Shown here: positions 49,720-60,845 of the stretch, in pieces | How the letters are laid out: every line of letters starts with the position of its first letter | How positions within the stretch are numbered: position 1 is the first letter of the stretch | Source: Cunninghamia lanceolata | Taxonomy: Eukaryota; Streptophyta; Pinopsida; Cupressales; Cupressaceae | NCBI GenBank assembly: GCA_027924645.1 | Contig: BSBN01000254.1 | Location: forward strand, 12,232,001 to 12,296,000 | Direction of reading: 5' to 3' | DNA length: 64,000 nt | The notes under the pieces: model-generated | Told to the model about the DNA's origin: nothing | What the model saw: only the letters and a program-made list of their open reading frames with translations | Database searches by the model: none | Program-made: the position numbers and the translations under genes

Positions 49720-51600
49720 GCTAAGTCCAAAAAATGTACCTTCATTGGATATGGAGTAGATAAATTTTGTTATCGATTATGGGATTATGAAAATCATAAA
49801 AACATTAGGAGTAGAAATGTTATATTCAATGAGAAGTTCATGTATAAGGATTAGCTATGAACAAGCCAGAAAGGAATATGTGGTGTTGGATGAGATTCTA
49901 GAAAATACTATTCGTACCTGATGCTTAGCAACAACAAGTTATCCTATAGACTCCTATAAGTATTTGACGTTCTAAAAGGATATCTAGACCTCCAAAAAGA
50001 TTTTTTCCATCATTATAATGTATATTATTAACTAATTCTAGTGAACCTGAAGGTTATGAAGAAGCAATGCAGGTAGATACCAAAAAGTAGTGGGAGCTAG
50101 GCATGAAAGAGGAAATGGATTCCTTGCTACATAATTAGACTTGAGACTTAGTCCAATTTCCTATAGGTAAAAGAGCATTGCCAAATAAATGGGTTTACAG
50201 GTTGAAGGAAGAAGATGGGGGTAAGAAAAGATATAAGGCTAGACTCGTGGTAAAAGGTTTTTCATAGAAAAAGGTATAGATTTTGATGAAATATTTTCTC
50301 TGGCTATAAAGATGACTTCTATTAGAACTATTCTAAGTCTTGTCGTTGTGGAAGACTTGCATCTTGAATAGATAGATGTGAAAACAACATTTCTCCATGG
50401 GGATTTGGAAGAGGAAATAGACATGCAGCAACTATAGGCATATGAGGTCAAGGGTAAGGAGGAATTTGTGTGTAGGTTAAAGAAGAGTTTGTGTTTCCTG
50501 AAGCAAGCACCTCAGCAAAGGTATTTCAAATTTAATAGTTTTATGGCTGAACAAGAATACAGTAAATGTCATTTTGATTATTGTGCTTATTTTAAGAAAT
50601 TAGGTAATGGCATCTATATTATCCTTTTGCATTATGTTGATGACATGCTTGTTTCCAGGTCTAACATGCAGCATATTAATGAACTTGAGCATAATTTAGC
50701 AAATTCATTTTCTATGAAGGATATGGGTACAACAAAATAAATCCTTGGTATGAGGATCACACGGGACAGGACAAATAGAAACTTATTTTTGTCTCAAAGT
50801 GAGTATGTAGAGAAGGTGTTGAAAAGGTTTTACATGCAAAATGCAAAACTAATTATTACACCTTTGCCTAGTCATTTTAAGTTGACTAAGAAGATGTGTC
50901 AAAAGACACAAGAGGAGGAAGACAAAATGTCTAAGATACCATATGCATCGATAGTTGGCAGCTTGATGTATGCAGTGGTATGCACAAGGCCAGATATTGC
51001 ACATGCAGTGGGAGTTGTGAGAGCGTATATGAGCAATCTAGTACTGAAACATTGGAATGTGGTAAAATGGATTCTTTGATATTTGAGAGGTACTACATCA
51101 AAGAAACTATGTTTTGGAGGAACAAATTCTTCTCTAAGGGGATATGTTGACTTTGATCTAGCAGGTGATATTGATAGTAGGTAGAGTACTATAGGGTATG
51201 TTTCTACTATAGGAGGTACTATAGTCAGTTGGATTTCAAGGCTGCAAAAGGTTGTTGCACTTTCAACCACTGAAGCTGAGTATGTTACTATTACGGAAGC
51301 TAGCAAGGAGATGATTTGGTTACAACATTTTCTAGAGGAATTGGGACAATGACAAGAAGATAGCCCTTTGTACACTAATAGCCCTAGAGTGACATCCATC
51401 TTGCTAAGAATTTAACTCTGCATTCAAAAACTAAGCACATACAACTTAGATACCATTTCATCCAGTCAGTTTTGGAGGATGGATAGTTGAAGATGGAGAA
51501 AATTCACACAAATGAGAATCCTACAGATATGTTCACAAAGGTTGTTACATGGGAGAAACTAATTTCCCCATCAGATTCCTTTGGTCTTCATGACTAATAA
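49720..51600 (+). pseudogene. Copia pol, C-terminal part (IN end, RT, RH)
   Basis: Resumes exactly where 43456 stops (SKKCTFIGYGVDKF). Reverse transcriptase includes the HYVDDML active-site block (in 50468-50740) and ILGMRITRD (50750-51079). RNase H follows to about 51,400 with stops, then the conserved KTKHI-type tail. At least one frameshift lies near 50,270 and several TAG codons are present. Confidence 0.85.
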
Positions 51601-51729
51601 TGGCAGATATAAGAAACAATCTAGACTAGTAATCCAGTGGGAACTACAAGTGCAGCAGTGTCATCCAAGATCAATCTCCAAGTGGGAGATTGTTTGGTGT
51701 GAAGTTTGATTAGTCTCCAAGTGGGAGAT

Positions 51730-52030
51730 TATTGGTATGTGGTGACTGATCATGCAAATACTCTACACTCATAATGTATCATCCAAAAATCTTGTAATAA
51801 GCAGCTGGGATGTATGTTGTGGCATAGAATTCATGAGATTGTAATTTGTTTTGCACTGGATAATAAAATCACTGTATGACTGAGTTTCTATGGATGTAGC
51901 CCATTTTGGGTGAACCACATTAAAATTTTGTGTTGATCTCTTTCGTGTTATTCTTCATTGTTATATTTGGGTTATTTAATATACATAAAACTGTTAGTGT
52001 TTATTGCTCTAATCTGCCTGAACCCTAACA
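51730..52030 (+). repeat. 3' LTR of TNT1-like Copia, internally deleted
   Basis: Aligns with both ends of 40889-41379 but is missing about 190 bp of GC-richer middle. It is preceded by two AAGTGGGAGAT polypurine tracts, near 51,680 and 51,720. Confidence 0.85.
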
Positions 52031-52320
52031 GTGACTGTAAAAGAAGAATGCATGAAAAACTCTCGATAACAACAATCCAAAATCATCAATAATAAAATCA
52101 TTGTATGGCTGAGTTTCTATGGATGTAGCCCATTTTGGGTGAACCACATTAAAATTTTGAGTTGATCTCTTTCGTGTTATTCTTCAGTGTTATATTTGGG
52201 TTGTTTAATATACATAAAACTATTAGTGTTTATTGCTCTGATCTACCTGAACCCTAACAGTGACTGAAAAAAAAAGAATGCATGAAAAACTCTCGATAAC
52301 AACAATCCAAAATCCTCAAC
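51860..52320. repeat. 229-bp tandem duplication across LTR/flank junction
   Basis: The last ~170 bp of the 3' LTR plus ~58 bp of flank are repeated head to tail. GAGTTTCTATGGATGTAG is at 51882 and 52111; CCTAACAGTGACTG is at 52024 and 52253. The copies differ at only a few sites. Confidence 0.88.
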
Positions 52321-53340
52321 AATATCAGCTCAACCTATCCAATGTCTCAATTTTTTTAATCTTGGATTCAATGATTACACTTGACCAGTAAAAGAACTCA
52401 AATCAAGAATCAACAAAGTTGAAATGAGGGTAATAAACTACATATTATGATTATATACCACTATATTTAATAAAATTGTACCACATAAAATGCGGTAGGT
52501 TGAGACTGCGAGTTCAATTAGGATTTAGATTTTTGGATGAAAGAGAAAAGGGGTCCAAAAGACTAATCAGGACTCGAAGTCCCAATCAGATTTTGAATAG
52601 AAGGCCTAAAGTCTAGAAAGGTACTTGAAACTCAAGATCCAAGGAGTTAGACAACTTTTGGGGCTAACACGAAAATGCTAAAAACACAAGTTTTGAAGCA
52701 AACAAAAATGCCTAAGTGAAAATTTAGGACTTAATGGTGAAATAAAAGACTAAAACAAGCTACAAGAAGGAACAAGACTATGGTAAGGGGTTCCCCAACT
52801 GGCAAAGAATGGTGGGTTGAGTATGCAAGGAATAACAAATGGTGACTCTACTGGAAAATGCTCTTGAGTATTTTGGAACATAGAACCCTCTATTTCACAA
52901 AAATTTAGAGTTTGAATCCAACCGAGATGACCAGTAAAATGAAAAACCCCATAAACATGGAGATCCTCATAATGATCTTAAGATGAAGTTAAAACTTACA
53001 ATTGTGTGTATGTGATTTATTCCATTCAAAAGGCTCACTTGGACCAAAACATGGCAACTTCCTTCCTCAATCTAGTTTATAATGATTATATTCTACACAA
53101 GATGTTTGTAAATGAGTTTTCATCATGGTACTTTTCTAAGGCACCTTGAATAGGGTTTTTACTAGAGGATTATTTTTATCTTTACTATTTTCTTCTCTTT
53201 TTTTGGAAGGCTCTAGAATAGCCATTTAGTAATATGATCAAAAGATCCTCTACTATAAAATTGTCCCAATTCTATTGAAATATGGTGGATTGCATGATAA
53301 AATTGCGTTCCTCAGGAAATAACCTTCTGATACCAAATCG
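52321..53340. other. right flank of nest; old host sequence
   Basis: No coding region. Two more cores of the 39.8-40.6 kb repeat occur near 52,570-52,620. A PBS-like minus-strand word (TTTGGTATCAGAAGG) lies at about 53,322-53,337, in the orientation of the decayed gene at 35.6-39.5 kb. Confidence 0.45.
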
Positions 53341-56300
53341 AATATTGTCCACCTAAATTTTTACTAAGAACAAATATATGACTGCTTTCAATATGAACCT
53401 AACATTCTTGAGTTGTCCCTAGACCCATTCTTCTTCAAACTATCACATCAGCTATGTTGGACAACTCTGAGAGGGTCTACCCTTATAAGGATTTTTCACT
53501 ATCCTTAGGCAAAATTAGCTGAGGGAACAAAGTTAATGATAAGAATGGTATAGATGGTAAATAAATAGCCTAGACTATTATAACATATTTTGTCCTTCAC
53601 TCTTATTTCCATAGGTAATAATGTTAGTTTGATGGATTTGAGAATGGAGAAGGGAAAACAAGTAGACAATGATGGATAATGGTATTGAGACTCCACCTTT
53701 GAAATTAGTCTTTTGCTGCAATAATGCACTTCTCATATTTGGTAGTACATTAGATGTTAATATGGGAGCCCTTCATCATTAAGATAGTGTGCTCACAAGA
53801 TTTATGTTTGGAATATGTTCTCTGAAGTAGGAACATTATACTTCCTTAGACTACTTTTTCATAGGATAGGTTTTAATCATGATCATCAATTAGGTCATGT
53901 AATAGGTGTAGCTAGATTAGGAATAACTAACACTAGTGTGAACAAGGGCTAATAGAAAGGCAAGGTTGAATGATCATAAGGATTGTCGAATAACCTTACT
54001 TCAACAAACCCAGACAAATATAGTTACTATTGATGCATAAATCTATGGGTGTAATCCAGCAGCAACATAGGAAACTTTGAGGTGTGGGATTGCTCCTCAA
54101 AGTGACCTCGAGATTTTAGGGAAGCTGGCTCTTCCGTTCTTCAATGGGGTTTGAGAAAAAGGTAGAAGGAAACTAGATTGCAGAAAATAAATGCCTAATC
54201 TATGGTGATCCGTCGAATTTAAAAACTTAGTTTGCATAGTGTCTAACTTTGAAAGATTTAATTGGATCTAAAGAGCAAAAGATGCATGATTAAAACTCAG
54301 TTTTAAAACATATTAAACAGAGGTAGAGAAATAGAGAAATTAAAAGCAAGAAACAGAGATATTCAATATGCACAGAACACATCTCTTTATTTGAATGAAG
54401 AATAAATTTACAAAGGCAAAATTGTTGCACAGAATAAACTATTACAATCATCATGAAAAGACACTACAAAGGCTAGAATAAACTCTGTATGCTGCTCCAA
54501 CTCTTTGGTCTATATAAATGTAGAACTCTGAATATATCTAAAAGAAGAACTCCCACAAATGTATCAAGAAATCCTGAATGTGACCCAGATCTACCCATTT
54601 TTCAGCCTAAAAAGACCCAACAAAACCTCAATGGCCTCTCTTAAAAATATGCAACTGACTCCCTGAAAATCCGGCACCAAATCCGGCATTTGAAACTGAA
54701 CTTCTATTTCTGTTTTGCCCATGACTGGAAAAATAATATCTATGTGCGAGAGAAAAATATTTCCTACCACTTCTCTTCCTGCATCCTGTATCTTGCTTCA
54801 TGAGAATGAAACAAAGTGGTTGTATATGACTTTAGGGTTGCATCTATTATGTTTCATGTGAGAAGTGAATATGATAAATTTTTCTTATAAAGCCATAGCT
54901 TTATTAGCTAGGACCCACCATTTAATATGACAAGCTTTATAAAATATTCCTTTTAAAACCTACCTCTCCCGTAACATTAGAATATGAGAAACTTATACTT
55001 AATAAGTGTCACTTATTAAAAGGAAGGCCCACATATTTGTTTCATTAATAAAAGACTTTCACATAAAACCTCGTAACATTGCATTTAATTAAATAAAATG
55101 AAACATTTGCATCTCCTGTACGTAGACTGCTCCACGTGGTGGCTTTCACATCATTTTCAGCTACAATAACTTTTGCCTTTGTCTGACACGTGTCTCTATC
55201 CGTTGCCTCTTGAGTTTCTATAATGAAAAAATAAAGTGGCTCATTTAATTTGGGGCTTTAACCATTTATTCCTGTGACTTCATTCCATGAGGGACCCACA
55301 TCTTATTATAAGAGACTCTTTCATTCATATTTAACCCGTAACATTTGATGTATTTAATTAAATGAAATGAACATTTTTTTCCTGTGCACGGACTGCTCCA
55401 CATGGTGGCTTCCTCATCATTTTTGATTTCCTTTCTAAAACTCTCAGGTGTCTCCACGTGCCCTACTCCACAGCAAACTTGACCTAATCTCCATTGACGT
55501 GGATGCCTCCAAATGTCACACTCCGTAGCAATTTTAACCTTCTTTCTATGTTGCGCTTGCCAACATGTGGAAGACTCCGCTGCTTTCTTTAACTGTATCT
55601 ATCACTGACGATGATTGTGTCTTTAGTTGCTGTGTCTCATTGCTTCCCAAATGGGATGGCTGGCTTTCAATAGCTGGCGCACTCATTCTAGACATGGCTG
55701 ATAATATTTACTTTCGAACCATACCTGAAACTTAAAGTGGGCACCACCTTCACTTTATCTAGAGTCTATGTGATAAGAGCCAAACCCTTTGGTTTAAATG
55801 ATGTCGCAACTTATAAACTATGTTTTATTACTAAAAGTTGTGCTTTGTCCTGAGGAGCGCCATCCTTTGACAATGTTGGTCTCTTCTTTATTTTGATGTC
55901 TCTTTGCAATGGTTAAGGCTTGATTCCTTTATTCATAGTATGCACCATATTGGATGGGTTGTGTCCCAATGAAAACCATAGCTCAAGCTTCACAGGCTAA
56001 TGCCCTAATCTAAGACAATGTCATCATACCATGCTAATATTATCTTCTTTGAAAGAATGCACCACATGATATATTTTAGAGGACACGCTATCAAAGTGAA
56101 CGGCTGCACTTATTAAACCCTAGCTGCACCCTTAGAAATTGACGTGCTTTCATCATTTCTATTTAATCTACCTATATTTGATAACTATCATGCCCTAAAA
56201 AATAGGCCAATCCTTGTAACAAAAAAATTTACTGTGGTGTGAAAAATTCTCACCAGTTTTGGCGACTAGCTAGGAAAGTGAGCCTACTCACTACGAACTC

Positions 56301-56883
56301 CAGAAACTCTGGTTTGTAGAGTGGCCTTATCCATTGGGCAAATCCATTGGGCAAATAGAGTCACATTATGTGAAACTGAAACATTTATTAAACCGAAGAC
56401 ACATCTAAATCTGAAAATGTATGAAGCTGAACTAAAACACCGCTGACCCAAAATACATACCACCACTGAAATTGACTTCTGAACCACCATTTTTTATGTT
56501 TTGCAACTAAGACCAACTGACCATAAACTTCACTGCAGCTAAGACTTATTGAAACAAAACTAACTAAAACTAAAACTAATGCTACTGTAGCTTATTAAAC
56601 TTCTAACTCTAGCTCACTCATATATTAAACACATGGGGATATGCCCATTCACTGGAATGGCAAAGTAACTGCCAGATTTGATTATGCTTCTCCTATGAAT
56701 CTTCATCATGGTGAAAATGAACCAGACAAAATGTATGAAGAAATATAACAATATTTTGTACCTTTTTACTTCTCTGCACTCAGGAGAGTCTCTTTTTACT
56801 TTGAAACACCAGTCAGGTTGATCAACATGTTCTTATATCAGTGGAGGCTAAGGAGGGAAAATAAAACATTGAAACTCTTTCCT
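53341..56883 (-). other. LTR-like non-coding region with CACGTG repeats
   Basis: No coding sequence. On the minus strand a TATA-like word (TTTATATAGACC near 54,515) and AATAAA-like polyadenylation words near 54,390 fit an LTR promoter and end, but no partner LTR is present. A ~263-bp diverged direct repeat (55,010-55,206 and 55,290-55,465) shares GACTGCTCCACxTGGTGGCTT. Three CACGTG hexamers are at 55133, 55187 and 55455. Confidence 0.4.
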
Positions 56884-57373
56884 CTATTTGCATTTGAAAA
56901 CTTCTACTGTCAGAAACTCATTAGTGACCTCTTTTGTTGACTCTCCATCTAAATGATGATCCATGATAGCATCAAGATCTATCTGACAAGTAACAAAACT
57001 GCCCAAAATAGTCCTGAATCTAATTGGGATCCCTTCATGCAAGAAGAAATATGTAGAATCTAACTCGGTTTGTGACATCATATATGGCTCTACACTGTTG
57101 CAAATGTCTCTCTGAATCTCATCATTTTGTAGAGGCAAAACTTCATCAAGAAGAAGACAATAACCATTTTCAAAAATTAAAAAAAATCAGCTCTAGAATG
57201 TTCCTCTGTTTCAACATTTTTTTCATGATCTGCTACCATATGACTTACAAATGAACCTTGCACTTTCTCAATTACAAGATCTTCATCATTTAGTAGCTGA
57301 TATCCTTGCTGCAAAAGTGAGAATAAATCCTTGTCATGCTCCAAGTGTTGCTCATGAATCTCTGTGTCTTCTT
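56884..57373 (-). pseudogene. decayed acidic ORF of unknown family
   Basis: Read leftwards from 57373, one frame encodes an acidic segment (HEQHLEHDKDLFSLLQQGY, then LLNDEDLVIEKVQGSFVSHM). A shift near 57,185 leads into a second frame with LLLDEVLPLQNDEIQRDIC and ELDSTYFFLHEGIPIRFRTI, ending at 56884. No known motif is visible. The coding texture stops exactly where Copia sequence begins at 57374, so the Copia probably inserted into it. Its style resembles the acidic region at 9.2-10.5 kb, but I could not align the two. Confidence 0.4.
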
Positions 57374-57412
57374 TGTTTGGTGTGGAGCCTAATCAGTTTC
57401 CAAGTGGGAGAT

Positions 57413-57876
57413 TGTTGGTAGGTGGCGACTGATCAGAAAAGTACTGTACACTAGCCATGTATCCTTGCTGAGGTTCGGGCCGGGCCGTTCGGGGGCAGCA
57501 GCCCCTGAGAAACAACTCACAGTCTCAACTTAAAAAATCCTAGGGCCGACTTAAAAAATCCTATTTTTTATGACCGACATAAGAAAACCCTAATTTTTGT
57601 AACCGACAAAAAGGCTTGATAAAAAGTGGCCAAGGGTTAGGGTTTGTGTATTGTGTTGTAGCATTTACAGCAGTATTGAGTTGCAGGGATTGCTGATTGT
57701 AATCGGTTTGATTTACTGGATAATAATATTGGACTCTCTGTTTGGTGGATGTAGCCCGAGTTTGGGTGAACCACGTTAAATCTTATCTCTCGCTATTATT
57801 AATTCTATGTATTTCCATTTCTCTATTTAATCTTTATTTGCATTTAATTGATATCTTCTGTCAGCTAACCCTAACA
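57413..57876 (+). repeat. 5' LTR of TNT1-like Copia
   Basis: 464 bp, TGTTGG...CCTAACA, related to 40889-41379. It may be extended leftwards to 57374 (see findings). Confidence 0.85.
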
Positions 57877-57894
57877 AGTGGTATCAGAGCGGGT
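57877..57894 (+). other. primer-binding site, Met-tRNA type
   Basis: AGTGGTATCAGAGCGGGT, a canonical plant Copia PBS immediately after the LTR. Confidence 0.92.
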
Positions 57895-57942
57895 TGTGTT
57901 CGATTATCGTCTGCAGGAAAGTCTCACAGTTGAGTGGGAGCA

Positions 57943-58701
57943 ATGGCGGACGAGGGTAAAATGAAGGTTGATAAATTCAATGGGCAGAACTATCAGTTAT
58001 GGAAGATGCAGATAGAGGATTACCTCTATCAAAAGGATTTATGGAGGCCGTTGGAAGGAGTAGCCAAGAAACTGGCAACCATGTCTGATGAGGATTGGAA
58101 TCTTCTTGACAGAAAGGCATTGGGAACCATTCTGTTGTACTTGGCACCATCAGTGGCATTCAATATAACGGAAGTAAAGATAACAGATGGTCTGATGAAA
58201 GCTTTGGCTAAATTGTATGAAAAACCCTTAGCCTCAAATAAGGTATTTCTCATGAAGCAGTTGTTTAATTTGAAAATGGTTGAAGGTGGATCTGTGACAG
58301 GTCATTTAAATGAATTTAATACGATTGTCAGTCAATTGACTTCTGTAAATGTAAAATTTGATGAAGAAGTTAAAGCTCTCTTGATATTATGTTCATTGCC
58401 TGAAAGCTGGGATAGTTTGGTAATGGCGGTTAGTAACTCTGTTTCTGGTTCAAATACCCTAAAATTTGATGATGTTGTTGGTGTTATTCTGAGTGAGGAA
58501 ATTTGTAAGAAAAGCTCAGGTGGATCCAAATCAGGCAGTGTTTTGAATGTAAAAAGTAGGGGTAGATCAAAGGAGAGAGGAAAAGGTTCTGGAGGTCATG
58601 GGAAGTCACGAGGAAAATCAAAGGACAAAAGATCCCAAACCAGAGGACAGAAGGATTGCTGGTACTATGGAAAACTAGGTCATCTGAAGAAAGATTGCTA
58701 G
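57943..58701 (+). CDS. Copia gag (capsid-nucleocapsid), nearly intact
   Basis: About 252 residues from the MADEGK start, the start conserved in the relative; an upstream in-frame ATG at 57934 is possible. The capsid (UBN2-like) spans residues about 10-185: KFNGQNYQLWKMQIEDYLY, then KALGTILLYLAPSVAFNI and LILCSLPESWDSLVM. A basic Ser/Gly/Lys linker leads to a CCHC knuckle with its second Cys changed to Tyr (CWYYGKLGHLKKDC), likely impairing RNA binding. It ends at TAG 58699-58701, directly after the last Cys, and pol continues in the same frame. Confidence 0.85.
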   Translation: MADEGKMKVDKFNGQNYQLWKMQIEDYLYQKDLWRPLEGVAKKLATMSDEDWNLLDRKALGTILLYLAPSVAFNITEVKITDGLMKALAKLYEKPLASNKVFLMKQLFNLKMVEGGSVTGHLNEFNTIVSQLTSVNVKFDEEVKALLILCSLPESWDSLVMAVSNSVSGSNTLKFDDVVGVILSEEICKKSSGGSKSGSVLNVKSRGRSKERGKGSGGHGKSRGKSKDKRSQTRGQKDCWYYGKLGHLKKDC

Positions 58702-60567
58702 TCTCAGAAAAATAAAGGAGACAAACAAGAAGGCAATAAGGAAGCAAATGCGGTAAGTAATAAATCTGAAGATGATGCTTTGATTCTTTCCCTAGATAAT
58801 GCTGATGATTCATGGGTTTTAGATTCAGGGGCCTCATTTCATGCTACGCCCCATAGAAGTTATTTTCTTGATTATGTCCAAGGGGATTTTGGGCTAGTTT
58901 ATTTGGGAGATAACGAACCCTGTCAGATTGTTGGAAAGGGAAGAATCAAGATTAAGTTGCAGAATGGGAATCATTGGCTACTACAAGAGGTGAGGCATGT
59001 TCCAAGGCTCAATAGGAATTTAATTTCAGCAGGGCAGCTAACTGAACAAGGTTGCACTATTACATTTACTGATAAAAATTGGAAGGTTTCAAAAGGTGCC
59101 TTAGTAGTAGCAAAAGGTGTAAAAGTAGGCACCTTATATCTTTGTACAGGTCATACTGTTCCTTCTACTTTAGATGTTATAGAGGAAAAACAAGTAGGTT
59201 TAGGAACAGTTGCTGTAGGTTTGCAGGAAGAGACTAGAAAAGTTGCTTCAGGTTCTGAAACAACACTATGGCATAACAGACTTGGGCATATGAGTGAAAA
59301 AGGTATGAAGGTACTTCATTCTAAGAAAGTTTTACCAGGTCTGAAATATATTAATATAGATTTCTGTGAAAGTTGTGTGTATGGAAAACAAAAGAGAGTC
59401 AGTTTTCTCAGAGATGGGAAGCAAAAGAAAAATAAAAAGTTGGAGCTTGTGCATACAGATGTATGGGGACCAGCTCAGGTATCTTCTTTCGGTGGCTCTT
59501 GGTATTATGTTACATTCATAGATGATGCAACTAGGAAGGTCTGGATTTATTTCCTTAGACAGAAATCTGATGTATTTGAAACATTTAAGAAATGGAGAAG
59601 CTTGGTTGAAAATGAGACAGGTAAAAGATTAAAATGTCTCAGATTTGATAATGGTGGTGAGTATTGCAGAAAAGAATTTGAAGATTATTGTTCCTTTAAT
59701 GGAATTCATAGGCAGAAAATAGTTCCAGGGACTCCAAAGGAAAATGGAGTGGCTGAACGCATGAATAGGACAATAATGGAGCATGCCAGGACCATGAGAT
59801 TGCATGCTGGACTGCCTTTAAACATGTGGGCAGAGGCTGTCCACACTGTTGTATATTTAATTAACAGAGGTCCTTCAGTTCCTTTGGGCTGTGGTATTCC
59901 AGAGGAAACATGGACTAGCAAGAAGGTGAGTTATTCTTTTCTGAAAACCTTCGGCTGTGAAGCATTTGCACATATAAATTCTAAAAATAGAACCAAGATG
60001 GATGCGAAATCAAAAAAATGTACCTTCGTTGGATATGGCATTGATGAATTTGGTTATAGGCTTTAGGATTTTAAAAATCAAAAAATTGTGAGAAGCAAGG
60101 ATGTTATATTCAATGAGAAGGTGTTGTACAAAGATCAGTTGCAGCAGCATGAGAAGAAAGAAAAGGATTATGTGGTGCTGGATGATACTCCAAATAGTGA
60201 TGTTCCAGTGGCTCCTCATGCTCCGCAACAGCAACCTGAAATACCACAAACTCCAGTGAATGTTAGACGGTCAACAAGGATAAGTAGACCTCCTAAAAGG
60301 TTTTCTCCCTCTTTGTATTCTATTTTGTTAACAGATGCTGGTGAACCAGAAGGGTATGATGAAGCTATGCAGGTGAATACACAAGTTCAGTGGGAGCTTG
60401 CCATGCAAGAAGAAATGGACTCCTTGCTGAAAAATCAGACTTGGGAATTATGTAAGTTACCTATAGATAAAAAGGCTTTACCAAACAAATGGGTTTACAG
60501 GCTGAAAGAAGAAGATGGAGGTAAGAAACGATTTAAGGCCAGGTTAGTTGTAAAAGGATTTGCATAG
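58702..60567 (+). pseudogene. Copia pol (PR, IN, RT start), in-frame stops
   Basis: In frame with gag after the amber codon. Protease has intact DSG (WVLDSGASFHATP). GAG-pre-integrase (LWHNRLGHMSEKGM) and integrase follow with an intact D-D-E triad in HTDVWGP, LRFDNGGEY and GVAERMN contexts (open 58780-60066). A TAG at 60064 replaces a Trp codon that is TGG in the relative. The frame resumes through the integrase C-terminus and RT start (60088-60567) to a second TAG at 60565, also present in the relative at 50265. A third TAG is two codons later. Confidence 0.88.
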
Positions 60568-60845
60568 AAATAGGGCATTGATTTTGATGAGATATTTTCT
60601 CCGGTTGTCAAGATGACTTCTATTCATACTATTTTAAGTATTGTGGCTGCTGAAGACTTGCATTTGGAACAGCTAGATGTGAAAACTGCCTTTCTCCATG
60701 GTGATTTGGAGGAGGAGATATACATGGCACAACCACAGGGATTTGAGGTCAAAGGTAAGGAGAAACAAGTGTGCAGATTGAAGAAGAGCTTGTATGGCCT
60801 GAAACAAGCACATCGGCAATGGTATTTGAAATTTGATAGTTTTGT
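60568..60845 (+). pseudogene. Copia reverse transcriptase fragment, cut by insertion
   Basis: Continues RT with IDFDEIFSPVVKMTSI, LEQLDVKTAFLHGDLEEEIYM and KSLYGLKQAHRQWYLKFDSF. It stops before the YVDD active site because foreign sequence begins at 60846. The open frame running on to 61149 is a chance fusion into the next element. Confidence 0.85.

Larger units (their letters stand above)
40889..52030 (+). mobile_element. TNT1/Tork-like Copia retrotransposon, nested and decayed
   Basis: The 5' LTR is 40889-41379 (491 bp, TGTTGG...CCTAACA). The 3' LTR is 51730-52030 (301 bp; it lacks about 190 bp from its middle and starts TATTGG). Flanking 5-mers GTGAT (40884-40888) and GTGAC (52031-52035) are a near-perfect target duplication. 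Gag and pol match the better-preserved relative at 57.4-60.8 kb. A second retroelement (43457-49719) splits pol within integrase. Without it, this element is about 4.9 kb. Many stops make it inactive. Confidence 0.9.
57374..60845 (+). mobile_element. TNT1/Tork-like Copia, truncated in RT
   Basis: Same family as 40889-52030. The canonical LTR start is TGTTGG at 57413. The 39 bp before it (57374-57412) match the sequence between the two polypurine tracts near the 3' end of the relative. Then follow LTR, PBS, gag, PR-IN and the start of RT. At 60845 the frame is cut by another element starting TGTGATG. No 3' LTR is in the window. Gag and PR-IN are far better preserved than in the relative. Confidence 0.88.
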
